Assembly (NCBI GenBank): GCA_913056235.1
Contig: CAJXMW010000004.1
Location: 270,364-334,363 of the forward strand
From: an uncultured Fodinibius sp.
GTDB lineage: Bacteria > Bacteroidota > Rhodothermia > Balneolales > Balneolaceae
Direction of reading: 5' to 3'
DNA: 64,000 bases
Of this stretch, positions 43,040-51,546 are shown piece by piece; position 1 is the first letter of the stretch, and each line of letters opens with the position of its first letter. Under the pieces are notes generated by a model that saw nothing but the letters and a program-made list of their open reading frames with translations, did not search any database and was not told the DNA's origin. The translations under genes were made by a program, and so were the position numbers.

Positions 43040-45030
43040 ACCTATCTCGTGCTACATACACAATTGTTTTTCTGCTGGTGGGCCTGCAATCTGTTGCGTT
43101 TGCACAGGTGGATTCCACACGTATCGATTCGGTGATTATCGACAGTGCGAGGATCAGGCCAGTAGTGCTTCCGCCTGAAAGGCGAGCTGATCAGCAGGAG
43201 CAGACCGAAGAACCCAAAAAGTTGTTCAAGGTTGTACCCTGGGAGTTTCATGCGCCACTTGGTGCCGAGCTTGCCGCCAACGACAGTACGCTGCGCTGGC
43301 AGATTTGGCCTGATTGGACCTATAAACTAAATCGTACACCGGGGGTCATCAGCTATCGGCTGGGCACGAATATTCGAACAAATGCGGTGTTGCGGGATGC
43401 CCATGAGCCGCGTCACCAGCAGTTGCAATGGGAGGGCATTTCACTGAATGATCCGGTCTCGGGGACGCTCAACTGGGCGTTAATTCCCCAGCACAAGATA
43501 GCGGAGTTTTATAGCGAGGAATTGGGCACGCAGCATCGATCGACCTACTACCATCATCAGTATTACCTGAACAAGCCACTGTCTAGATTGATCTATAGCG
43601 AAAGCAAATTTACGTATCGGAACATGGAATTCGAGGTGAGTCATAATTTATCGCAGCGAACCAATGTGGAGCTCAGCTATTGGGATCGCCGGTCGGGCGG
43701 CGGATTTCCGAACTCAGAGATAACCGGCCGACAAATTTATGGAAAGATAAGTCATCACCTGGATCACCGGCGGTATTTGAAATTGAACTACATCAATAAC
43801 AACTACGACATCGGTCAGCCATTCGGGTATAATATTCCGGATCAGTTTAATTACGGTTTTGATCGATTTACGACAAACGCCAATCAGTCATCAGCAACAT
43901 CACAGAAAAAGACGAGCCTGCTAGCGCTGAATTTTTACCAGCGCAGTCCAGACACTACTAAGGCCGTAGATAATCTGCATGCTGGCATTTTTTACCAGGG
44001 GAACGAACGATTTGTATCTTCTTTGCCCGACACTACGCGATACAAGGTTCCGTCGGCAGGAGTTAATGCAACTAAATGGTGGCAATGGGGGGGACTTTCC
44101 GTGGAAGGGAAGGGGACCTATGAATACTTTTTTAATCAGTCCACCAGCGAGGGGAGCCTGCCTGCCGATAACTGGTCGCTCTTGAAAACGGAAGGCAAGG
44201 TGTCGCTTGATTTTACGCCCATTGTAGATCTGAAGGGTGGAGCTGCGTTTCGACTTCGCGACGACGGCTACCAATCCTACCGTTTTAATGCCTCTTCAGA
44301 CATACAACTTGGCAATTTACGTTTGACGCCGGGCGCCTCATCGGGTAGTATCATGCCCACTCCACAGCAGCTTTACTGGCGTTCAGCCCAGTACAACGGC
44401 AATCCGGATTTGCAAAACGAGAAAATCCAGGAGGTAAGGGCCGAGCTTGCCTATAATTTTACCCCGGATACCCAAATAGGGCTTCGCGCCCAGCATAAAG
44501 ATATCGTTGATGGTATCATGATGACGGACAGTACCTTTTCGAATGTGGGTAGTTATGCTTCGCAGTCGGCAACGGCCTTTTTTGAGTGGGATATGACACA
44601 CTTTGAGCTCGAGGGATCTGCCACGGCTCACCGCTTTACCGACAGCTATACGAAGGCCAGCAACACCATCCCTATGTCGAGGTTAGAACGAGTATGGCTA
44701 AAGGGTAGCGCCTACTGGAAGGGCTACTTGTTTGATCGCGCCACCTATGTGAAGGCAGGTGTTTCGGGGATGTTTTCGCCGCTGAATTACAGGGCTGATC
44801 ACTATAATCCCGTGCTGGATACTTGGCAGCCGGTGAGTGATGATCAGTTTTTGCCCGTTTTTAATCGCATGGACGTGGATGTGTCGGCGCGGGTGCGATC
44901 GATTGTATTTACGATCCGCTGGGAAAACGTGCTTGACGATGTTAGTCAACTGGGCTACTTTGAGACGGCTCAACATCCCATGGCAAATCGGCGGTTTATT
45001 TTTGGAGTTCGCGCACTGTTCAGAAATTAA
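43036..45030 (+). CDS. TonB-dependent-receptor-like outer-membrane protein
   Basis: A 664-residue protein with a signal peptide (about 1-24, ending FAQ) starting at TTG 43036, which overlaps the cinA stop. A low-complexity spacer with repeated D/S-T-R/I residues is followed by a plug-like region (LGTNIRTNAVLRDAHEPRHQQLQWEGISLN) and a long beta-barrel rich in aromatic strand ends, finishing in FGVRALFRN. No TonB box can be assigned with certainty. It may be an outer-membrane receptor or porin. The upstream cinA and downstream ftsX (12 bases on) suggest cotranscription but no clear shared role. Ligand unknown. Confidence 0.75.
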   Translation: MNLSRATYTIVFLLVGLQSVAFAQVDSTRIDSVIIDSARIRPVVLPPERRADQQEQTEEPKKLFKVVPWEFHAPLGAELAANDSTLRWQIWPDWTYKLNRTPGVISYRLGTNIRTNAVLRDAHEPRHQQLQWEGISLNDPVSGTLNWALIPQHKIAEFYSEELGTQHRSTYYHHQYYLNKPLSRLIYSESKFTYRNMEFEVSHNLSQRTNVELSYWDRRSGGGFPNSEITGRQIYGKISHHLDHRRYLKLNYINNNYDIGQPFGYNIPDQFNYGFDRFTTNANQSSATSQKKTSLLALNFYQRSPDTTKAVDNLHAGIFYQGNERFVSSLPDTTRYKVPSAGVNATKWWQWGGLSVEGKGTYEYFFNQSTSEGSLPADNWSLLKTEGKVSLDFTPIVDLKGGAAFRLRDDGYQSYRFNASSDIQLGNLRLTPGASSGSIMPTPQQLYWRSAQYNGNPDLQNEKIQEVRAELAYNFTPDTQIGLRAQHKDIVDGIMMTDSTFSNVGSYASQSATAFFEWDMTHFELEGSATAHRFTDSYTKASNTIPMSRLERVWLKGSAYWKGYLFDRATYVKAGVSGMFSPLNYRADHYNPVLDTWQPVSDDQFLPVFNRMDVDVSARVRSIVFTIRWENVLDDVSQLGYFETAQHPMANRRFIFGVRALFRN

Positions 45031-45042
45031 AAATGATCTAAA

Positions 45043-45927
45043 ATGAGTTTAGGATACATATTCAAGGAAGCAATGGCAGGGCTGAGCAGGGCACGTCTTG
45101 CTTCTTTTACCTCCATATTTTCATTGTTTATTGCGGTACTTCTGCTGGGAGTACTGGCCCGGATTTCGTATAACGGTTACGAAGTGGCCCAGTCGTTGAA
45201 AAAGTCGATCGATGTGGAAGTATTTTTGATGGATCTGGATGAGCGTACAACCGATGAGCTTGAGAACAAATTACAGAGTGAGGATTTGATTCAGGAGGTC
45301 AACTATATCTCCAAAGACAGTGCGGCCGCAATTTTTAAGCGCGAATTCGGCAAAGGCGGGGGCTCACTGGCAGAACTCAACTTTCTGCCGGCTTCGTTTC
45401 GTCTCGAGATTGATCCCGATACCAAAGTTACCAAAGTCGATTCCCTTGTTCAGCAGATTCAGGATTTCCGAGGCGTGGATGAGGTGCGCTTTAATCAACA
45501 GTTATTGCAGATGATGGAGTCGCGATTCCGTACCGTGGCTACAGTCGGCGGTGGTTTGGGACTTTTGATACTGCTGGCTGCTGTGATCCTCGTCTTTAAC
45601 ACGATTCGACTGACAATCTATGCCAAAAAGGGGCTCATCAAAGCCATGAAGCTGGTAGGAGCTACGAATGCGTTTATCCGGCGACCGTTTGTTATAGAGG
45701 GTGTCATCCAGGGATTAGTAGCGGGTATATTTGCTGTAGGAGTGATGTACCTTTCATTTCAATATGTATTGCCCAGTTATGTGCCACAATTTGGAGTGCT
45801 CGAGTGGCCATTTGGTCGCTGGTATTACCTGTGTGGCGCCATGGTACTGTTGGCCATCTTTATGGGCTTTTGGGGAAGCCAGTGGGCAGCGCGTAAATTT
45901 ATCAAAGAAACCTCTATTTCGGAGTAG
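45043..45927 (+). CDS. ftsX: FtsX cell-division ABC transporter permease
   Basis: A 294-residue inner-membrane protein with four membrane segments (about 20-42, 166-190, 220-245 and 260-283). The large periplasmic loop between the first two starts VEVFLMDLDERTTDELENKL, as in FtsX, and the membrane-proximal cytoplasmic motif LTIYAKKGLIKAMKLVGAT is the FtsX signature. FtsX works with the ATPase FtsE to activate cell-wall amidases at the divisome; ftsE is not in this window. It is read 12 bases after the barrel gene, so it is likely cotranscribed. Confidence 0.94.
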   Translation: MSLGYIFKEAMAGLSRARLASFTSIFSLFIAVLLLGVLARISYNGYEVAQSLKKSIDVEVFLMDLDERTTDELENKLQSEDLIQEVNYISKDSAAAIFKREFGKGGGSLAELNFLPASFRLEIDPDTKVTKVDSLVQQIQDFRGVDEVRFNQQLLQMMESRFRTVATVGGGLGLLILLAAVILVFNTIRLTIYAKKGLIKAMKLVGATNAFIRRPFVIEGVIQGLVAGIFAVGVMYLSFQYVLPSYVPQFGVLEWPFGRWYYLCGAMVLLAIFMGFWGSQWAARKFIKETSISE

Positions 45928-45999
45928 AATAAAAGAATTGTCTACTTAAGGGGCTTATTGTTTGAACTGGCTACCTAAGACGAGTCGTTACCCCTCTAT

Positions 46000-46025
46000 A
46001 TTATAAGGCCAAATTATAAGGCCAA
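46000..46025. repeat. tandem duplication of 13 bases
   Basis: ATTATAAGGCCAA occurs twice in immediate succession (46000-46012 and 46013-46025), between ftsX and the NYN gene. Confidence 0.85.
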
Positions 46026-46077
46026 TCCCACAAAAGAATAGGTTCATTTCTGTTCAGTAAGGTTTATAGATGAACTT

Positions 46078-46818
46078 TTATTTCCGCTTATCTTTAACAT
46101 AAACCGCCTTCGATTGGCCCTGTCCGGTGGAGCGCTCTTCAATTTCGAAAAGCTTAATTGCCTCCACCAATCCGCTAAGCTTGCGGTATCCATAATTGCG
46201 TGGGTCAAAATCCGGAGATTGCTTGGCAATGTAGCTGCCTACTTGTCCCAAGTGGGCCCAGTCGCTTTCATCTGAGGAAGCCTCAATGGCATTGCGCATA
46301 AGGTTCACAAGCTTAGTGTCTTGCTTAAGCTCATTGGTAGACATCCGCTTGAAAGACTCCTCTTCGGTCTCTTCTTCGGTGCGTAATACCTCGGTGTAGA
46401 TAAACTTATCGCAGGCGGCCACAAAGGGATCGGGCGTTTTTTGTTCTCCAAATCCATAAACGAACAGTCCCGATTCGCGAATGCGGGCGGCCAGCTTGGT
46501 AAAGTCGCTGTCGCTTGATACGATACAGAATCCATCAAATTTATTGGTGTAAAGCAAATCCATGGCATCTATAATCATGGCGCTGTCGGTAGCGTTTTTG
46601 CCGGTGGTGTAGCCAAATTGTTGAATGGGCTGTATAGAGTGATCTAGCAGATGATCTTTCCACCCTCGTAGTTTGGTTGAGGTCCAGTCGCCGTAGATGC
46701 GTTTAACATTGGCGGTACCGTATTTGGCAATTTCAGCCAGTAGCCCTTCAACAATGGAAGGTTGTGCATTATCCGCGTCGATGAGTACGGCTAGTTTGTC
46801 AGTTGTTTCTTTTTCCAT
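46078..46818 (-). CDS. NYN/PIN-domain (DUF88) protein with OST-HTH domain
   Basis: A 246-residue cytoplasmic protein. The N-terminal NYN domain, a PIN-like nuclease fold, has VLIDADNAQPS with acidic D14 and D16, NATDSAMIIDAMDLL and VSSDSDFTKLAARIRE, which supply the metal-binding acids. The C-terminal part (about 175-235, VNLMRNAIEAS to GYRKLSGLVEA) is a LOTUS/OST-HTH RNA-binding module. The family (LabA-like) acts in RNA turnover in some bacteria, but this protein's target is unknown. It is divergent from the phosphate operon, separated by a 299-base regulatory region. Confidence 0.9.
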   Translation of the reverse strand: MEKETTDKLAVLIDADNAQPSIVEGLLAEIAKYGTANVKRIYGDWTSTKLRGWKDHLLDHSIQPIQQFGYTTGKNATDSAMIIDAMDLLYTNKFDGFCIVSSDSDFTKLAARIRESGLFVYGFGEQKTPDPFVAACDKFIYTEVLRTEEETEEESFKRMSTNELKQDTKLVNLMRNAIEASSDESDWAHLGQVGSYIAKQSPDFDPRNYGYRKLSGLVEAIKLFEIEERSTGQGQSKAVYVKDKRK

Positions 46819-46879
46819 TTGTTAAGTTGTTAAATCGAAACTTGTTTCTTGGTTCCCCAATTGGAATACCAAGCAATAA

Positions 46880-47082
46880 GTTAAGACAATCACGGCAAAC
46901 TCCAAGGTCAGCATTTTACTCACAACCTTACGGGTATGTAAACACTTTGTTAAGGCGGAAATGCCCCTCATAAGTTCTGTGCAGGGAAGTGTAGAAAACG
47001 GTACGGCCAAGATTTAATATTGTCTTAACAAAAGTCTCCTTTTTTTCGGATACATTAAGCTATTGAATCTCAGCACACTAAA
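46880..47082. promoter_or_regulatory. phosphate-responsive regulatory region before pstS (candidate)
   Basis: The 299 bases from 46819 to 47117 hold no gene. They contain three GTTAAG/CTTAAC motifs: GTTAAGACAAT (46880-46890), TTTGTTAAG (46946-46954) and ATTGTCTTAACAAA (47019-47032). The first and third are a perfect 11-base inverted repeat. GTCT recurs 12 bases apart at 47022-47025 and 47034-47037, reminiscent of a Pho box. A 13-base motif at 47070-47082 is shared with the porin leader. All assignments here are inference. Confidence 0.45.
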
Positions 47083-47117
47083 CACAAATAGCAGACCAAT
47101 CCTAAACATTTGAGATA

Positions 47118-48047
47118 ATGGTAAAAAAAATATTTGCACTTGTTCTTTTTGGCGGTCTCTTCTTCATTTCTTGTGGTTCTGGAGGGTCGTCTAAACAGGT
47201 TAAAATTGATGGTTCAAGCACAGTATATCCAATCAGCGAAGCCGTGGCCGAGGAGTTTCGCAGTGTTGAACCCAATATTCGGGTAACGGTTGGATCTTCG
47301 GGATCGGGTGCCGGCTTTAAAAAGTTCTGCCGTGGTGAAACGGATCTTTCTGACGCTTCGCGTCCTATTTCGCCGGATGAGCAAGAACTTTGTAAAGAAA
47401 ATGGCATTAAATATAAAGAGCTGACGGTAGCTCTCGATGGCATTTCAATTGTCGTGAATCGCAAAAATGACTGGATAGACAATATTACCCCCGAGCAATT
47501 GAAAAAGATCTGGGGACCAGACAGTGAGGTCAACAAATGGAGCGATCTCAATGCTGATTGGCCTGATAAAGACATTCACCTATACGGACCAAATACCGCC
47601 CACGGGACGTATGATTTCTTTACCGAAGCCATCATGGGAGAGTCCGGTGCCAGTCGATCCGATTACAACGCAGTTTCCGATTATAACGTAGCTGTGCAGG
47701 GCATTTCAACTGATCAGTATTCAATGGGATACTTTGGCTTGGCTTATTATGAAGAAAACCAAAACAAGTTGAAGCTGCTCGGTGTTGATAGTGGTGATGG
47801 TCCCGTAAATCCGTCGCTGGAAACAGTGAAGAGCGGTACTTATAAACCACTTTCTCGTTCCTTGTACGTATATGTTGCCCAATCAGCGTCTAAGCGTGCA
47901 GAAGTGCAGTCGCTTATAGACTTCTACTTGAACAATGCGGGTAAATTAGCCAAAGCAGTTGGATATGTACCATTACCGGAAAGCGAATACGAAAAACAGC
48001 TATCTACTTTTGAAAGCTTCGCTTCCGGTTCTGAGCAGACACAATAA
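47118..48047 (+). CDS. pstS: phosphate ABC transporter substrate-binding lipoprotein
   Basis: PstS captures inorganic phosphate in the periplasm and passes it to PstCA. The 309-residue product is a lipoprotein (Cys19 in FFISC). The phosphate loop is present: KIDGSSTVYPISEAVAEEF and TVGSSGSGAGFKKFC, with TDLSDASRPIS and GPNTAHGTYDFF further on. It begins the pstSCAB-phoU operon. A GC hairpin lies 9 bases after its stop and before pstC. Upstream motifs suggest phosphate control. Bacteroidota PstS proteins of this length are common. Confidence 0.96.
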   Translation: MVKKIFALVLFGGLFFISCGSGGSSKQVKIDGSSTVYPISEAVAEEFRSVEPNIRVTVGSSGSGAGFKKFCRGETDLSDASRPISPDEQELCKENGIKYKELTVALDGISIVVNRKNDWIDNITPEQLKKIWGPDSEVNKWSDLNADWPDKDIHLYGPNTAHGTYDFFTEAIMGESGASRSDYNAVSDYNVAVQGISTDQYSMGYFGLAYYEENQNKLKLLGVDSGDGPVNPSLETVKSGTYKPLSRSLYVYVAQSASKRAEVQSLIDFYLNNAGKLAKAVGYVPLPESEYEKQLSTFESFASGSEQTQ

Positions 48048-48055
48048 TTGTTAAA

Positions 48056-48082
48056 GCCCGTCTACCGTTGCTTGGGACGGGC
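48056..48082 (+). other. hairpin between pstS and pstC (RNA processing or stabiliser)
   Basis: GCCCGTC (48056-48062) pairs perfectly with GACGGGC (48076-48082) around a 13-base loop; no T run follows (AAATTC), so it is not a classic terminator. Likely role: protect or process the pstS message. Confidence 0.6.
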
Positions 48083-48095
48083 AAATTCTTTGTAG

Positions 48096-48977
48096 ATGTC
48101 AAGGAAACTCAAGGAACAAATTATCGAGAAAGTGCTGGCGTTTTGTGCGCTGGTTACCATTCTCACGACCATCGGCATAGTACTTATTCTGCTGGTTGAA
48201 GCAGTCGGCTTTTTTCAGGAGGTCTCCATTGTTGATTTTCTGACCGGCACGGAGTGGACCCCTCTGTTTGCTGATAAAAGTTACGGTATCCTACCACTCA
48301 TATCAGGTACGCTGCTTACTACTTTTATTGCCATTGCCGTTGCGTTGCCGATCGGTTTGACGATTGCAGTATACCTTAATGAATACGCTCCGCGGAAATT
48401 ACAGAAGGTCGTTAAGCCACTGCTCGAGGTGCTGGCGGTAGTACCCACAGTTGTCTATGGCTTTTTTGCGCTGATGATTGTAACACCTTTTCTGAAAATA
48501 TTTATTCCCGATTTATCTGGTTTTAACGCGCTTTCGCCGGGCATTGTGATGGGTATTATGATTATCCCCTTTGTGTCGTCGCTCAGCGAGGATGCCCTGG
48601 ATGCTGTGCCCGATTCCCTGCGACAGGCCTCTTATGGGATGGGATCCACTAAATTCCAGACTGCATTTCGAGTGTTGGTGCCGGCGGCCTCATCAGGTAT
48701 TGTGGTGTCAGTGATTCTGGCCATTTCGCGTGCTATTGGTGAGACCATGATTGTAGCTATCGCGGCCGGACAAAACCCGCAGTTCACCTTTGATCCCACG
48801 GTACCGATTGAAACTATTACTGCATATATCGTGCAGGTAAGTTCCGGGGATGTGCCACAGGGAACCATTGCTTACAAAACTATATTTGCCGCAGGGATCA
48901 CCTTGTTTGTGTTAACCTTTATTCTAAATAACATTAGCTACTGGATTAAAAGCAGATACCAGGAAAAGTATGAATAG
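48096..48977 (+). CDS. pstC: phosphate ABC transporter permease
   Basis: PstC forms one half of the phosphate channel with PstA. The 293-residue protein has six membrane segments, preceded by a long first periplasmic part (VDFLTGTEWTPLFADKSYG). The permease EAA-like motif is SYGMGSTKFQTAFRVLVPAASSGI, and LAISRAIGETMIVAIAAGQNP is the typical PstC segment. Its stop overlaps the pstA start by eight bases, so they are coupled. It is 48 bases after pstS, with a hairpin in between. Confidence 0.96.
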   Translation: MSRKLKEQIIEKVLAFCALVTILTTIGIVLILLVEAVGFFQEVSIVDFLTGTEWTPLFADKSYGILPLISGTLLTTFIAIAVALPIGLTIAVYLNEYAPRKLQKVVKPLLEVLAVVPTVVYGFFALMIVTPFLKIFIPDLSGFNALSPGIVMGIMIIPFVSSLSEDALDAVPDSLRQASYGMGSTKFQTAFRVLVPAASSGIVVSVILAISRAIGETMIVAIAAGQNPQFTFDPTVPIETITAYIVQVSSGDVPQGTIAYKTIFAAGITLFVLTFILNNISYWIKSRYQEKYE

Positions 48978-49827
48978 AGCGCAGAAAAACAGGCTAAAAG
49001 ACAAAGTTTTTAAAGGGCTAGGGATTACCGCTACCTTTTTGGGGATTGTGATCCTGGCCATTTTTATTGGATTTATTCTGTATCAGGGGATGGAGCGAAT
49101 CAGCTGGGAATTTGTAATGAGTCTGCCTTCTCGTTTTGCTGAGCAGTCTGGAATATATACCGCTTGGATGGGGACTGTGTGGGTTTTGGTTTGTACAACT
49201 CTTATTTCATTTCCATTGGGTGTTGGAGCAGGAATTTATCTGGAAGAGTACGGCAAAAAGAACTGGTGGAATACCTTCTTGGAAATTAATATTTCAAACT
49301 TGGCCGGCGTACCTTCTGTAATTTATGGTCTGTTGGGGTTGGGCGTTTTTGTGCGCATGATGAAGATGGGCAACAGTATTTTGGCGGGATCATTGACGCT
49401 CTCACTGCTTATTCTTCCCGTGATTATAGTTTCAACCCGAGAAGCGTTACGTGCAGTACCAAGCACCATCAAGGAGGCTTCGGTTGCCATGGGAGCGTCG
49501 AAATGGCAAACGATTTGGCATCAAATTTTACCTGCCTCGTTTGGTGGTATTTTAACAGGTGTTATACTGGCGCTTTCGCGTGCCGTAGGAGAAACCGCCC
49601 CGCTGATTGTAGTGGGAGCCTTGGTTTATGTACCGTTTGCACCTACCAGCCCGCTCGACGAATTTACCGTACTGCCGGTTCAGATTTTTAACTGGGTTAC
49701 GCGGCCGCAACAAGAGTTTGTCATTAATGCCGCAGCCGGTATTATTGTACTCTTGGGTATCACTTTTGTGATGAATGGAATTGCGGTATACCTGCGTAAT
49801 AAGTGGCAAAGCAAGATGAACTGGTGA
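48970..49827 (+). CDS. pstA: phosphate ABC transporter permease
   Basis: PstA, the second permease subunit, has 285 residues and about six membrane segments. Motifs: LPSRFAEQSGIYTAWMGTVW, GVGAGIYLEEYG, the EAA-like AVPSTIKEASVAMGASKWQT and ALSRAVGETAPLIVVGALV, which are PstA hallmarks. It overlaps pstC by eight bases. pstB starts 36 bases later. Confidence 0.96.
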   Translation: MNRAQKNRLKDKVFKGLGITATFLGIVILAIFIGFILYQGMERISWEFVMSLPSRFAEQSGIYTAWMGTVWVLVCTTLISFPLGVGAGIYLEEYGKKNWWNTFLEINISNLAGVPSVIYGLLGLGVFVRMMKMGNSILAGSLTLSLLILPVIIVSTREALRAVPSTIKEASVAMGASKWQTIWHQILPASFGGILTGVILALSRAVGETAPLIVVGALVYVPFAPTSPLDEFTVLPVQIFNWVTRPQQEFVINAAAGIIVLLGITFVMNGIAVYLRNKWQSKMNW

Positions 49828-49863
49828 TCTTAGAAGAAATCTAATCAATTTAGATATTTTGTG

Positions 49864-50694
49864 ATGGAGTCAGATAGTCAAAGTTCAAACCCAAAAACCA
49901 CGCAAGTGGAAACCAAGCCGAAGTTAAATTCCAAGCATCAGTCGTATAAGCTGCAGGCCCAAAATGTTGATGTTTTTTATGAGGATTTTCAGGCAATTAA
50001 CAATATCAGTCTTGGCATTGTAGAAAATTCTATTACTGCATTCATTGGCCCTTCAGGCTGTGGAAAATCTACCTTTCTTCGCCTCTTTAACCGCATGAAC
50101 GATTACATCGACGGTTTCAGCATGAATGGCAATATCCTGATGGATGGCAAAGACATTTATGATGAGTCGGTGAATGTAGAAGAGCTGCGAAAAATTGTGG
50201 GGATGGTATTCCAGAAGCCCAATCCATTTCCAAAATCCATTTATGAAAATGTGGCTTACGGGCTGCGCATTCAGGGCATTAAAGACGAAGAGTACATCGA
50301 AAATCGCGTGATCGAATCACTGAAACAATCAACGTTGTACAGCGAGGTGGAGGATAATCTCGATAAGATGGCGCTCTCACTATCGGGCGGACAGCAGCAG
50401 CGGTTATGCATTGCTCGGGCGCTGGCTGTCAAACCCACGGTGCTATTGATGGATGAACCCACTTCGGCACTGGACCCTATATCCTCTGGCAAAATTGAGG
50501 ATTTGATTCATGAACTTAAAGAAGATTATACTATCGTGATTGTGACTCATAATATGCAGCAGGCAGGCCGTGTGAGTGATAATACTGCCTTTTTGTACAT
50601 GGGGAACCTGGTAGAATATGGCGATACACAGAAAATTTTCACAAATCCTGAAAAAGACCGCACACAGAATTACATTACAGGTAGATTTGGATAA
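49864..50694 (+). CDS. pstB: phosphate ABC transporter ATPase
   Basis: PstB powers phosphate import. From ATG 49864 (a GTG one codon earlier is possible) the protein is 277 residues with Walker [10 protein letters not shown] (62-70), the [15 protein letters not shown] signature and Walker [13 protein letters not shown], then [12 protein letters not shown] with the switch histidine. The [11 protein letters not shown] loop is PstB-specific. It has an extended N-terminus of about 30 residues compared with E. coli. It is followed by phoU after 33 bases. Confidence 0.97.
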   Translation: MESDSQSSNPKTTQVETKPKLNSKHQSYKLQAQNVDVFYEDFQAINNISLGIVENSITAFIGPSGCGKSTFLRLFNRMNDYIDGFSMNGNILMDGKDIYDESVNVEELRKIVGMVFQKPNPFPKSIYENVAYGLRIQGIKDEEYIENRVIESLKQSTLYSEVEDNLDKMALSLSGGQQQRLCIARALAVKPTVLLMDEPTSALDPISSGKIEDLIHELKEDYTIVIVTHNMQQAGRVSDNTAFLYMGNLVEYGDTQKIFTNPEKDRTQNYITGRFG

Positions 50695-50727
50695 TATTTT
50701 AGATTGAAGACATAAAATTTTCAGCAA

Positions 50728-51432
50728 ATGTCACATTTAGATAACGAGATCAAATTATTGAAGGACAACGTCCTCGAGATGATGTTCCTGGTCAAAAACC
50801 AGCTTGAAAAGGGACGTAAAGCGCTGGACAATTTTGACGAGGAAATTGCCCATGAGGTTATGGCGAATGAAAAGCGGGTGGACAGTCTAGAGCTTACCAT
50901 CGACCGGGATTGCGAGGAGGTGTTAGCCCTTCATAATCCTGTTGCTGTGGATCTGCGCTTTGTGATGGCGGCCTTTAAAATTAATTCCGATCTCGAGCGT
51001 GTGGGCGATCATGCCAACAGCATCGCCAAATACATTGTGGATTATGGACAACAGGTGGATGAAGAAACGCGCAAAAAGATGCGGATGGATGAGATGTATG
51101 CCATTTCGATTAAAATGATGAGCAATGTGTTTAACGCTTTTATCACCGAAGATACCGAGCTGGCACGCAAAGTATTTAAACTTGATAGTACCTTGAATGA
51201 GATTAACCGAGAAGTATCTGAGGTGACTTCTGAGCTTATTCAAAATAATATTGAGCACACAAAAAATTACCTCTATCTCTTTTCGATTATTCGAAAACTG
51301 GAACGGGTTGGTGATCTCACCAAGAATATTGCCGAAGAGCTTATTTTCTATATCGAAGCCAAAGTGCTTAAGCACAAGAAGATGAAATCGAAAGAAAATA
51401 ACGGCAATACCAATAGCTCAGGTATAACCTGA
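50728..51432 (+). CDS. phoU: phosphate signalling complex regulator
   Basis: PhoU is a cytoplasmic negative regulator that links the Pst transporter to a sensor kinase controlling phosphate genes. The 234-residue protein is built of two three-helix repeats: LDNEIKLLKDNVLEMMF plus VDLRFVMAAFKINSDLERVG (first) and YAISIKMMSNVFNAFI plus YLFSIIRKLERVGDLTKNIA (second). E/D-x-V-G-D metal-cluster motifs, LERVGDHANSIAK and LERVGDLTKNIAE, are intact. No phoB/phoR pair is in this window. It ends the pst operon. Confidence 0.95.
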   Translation: MSHLDNEIKLLKDNVLEMMFLVKNQLEKGRKALDNFDEEIAHEVMANEKRVDSLELTIDRDCEEVLALHNPVAVDLRFVMAAFKINSDLERVGDHANSIAKYIVDYGQQVDEETRKKMRMDEMYAISIKMMSNVFNAFITEDTELARKVFKLDSTLNEINREVSEVTSELIQNNIEHTKNYLYLFSIIRKLERVGDLTKNIAEELIFYIEAKVLKHKKMKSKENNGNTNSSGIT

Positions 51433-51521
51433 TTTAACCAACTACTTATTGGATATCTGCGGGCAATTAACGGCTGTACCTTACTTTTCCTGCAGATTAT
51501 TAGAAAACAGCACAAAAAAGA

Positions 51522-51534
51522 TCAGCACACTAAA
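51522..51534 (+). promoter_or_regulatory. leader motif shared with pstS
   Basis: TCAGCACACTAAA is identical at 47070-47082 (35 bases before the pstS start) and at 51522-51534 (12 bases before the porin start). It might mark a common initiation or regulatory site. Confidence 0.4.
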
Positions 51535-51546
51535 AAAACAATACCC

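Noticed and set aside
45928..46077. Possible terminator after ftsX
   Set aside because: No stable stem with T run found; only the 13-base tandem repeat is clear.
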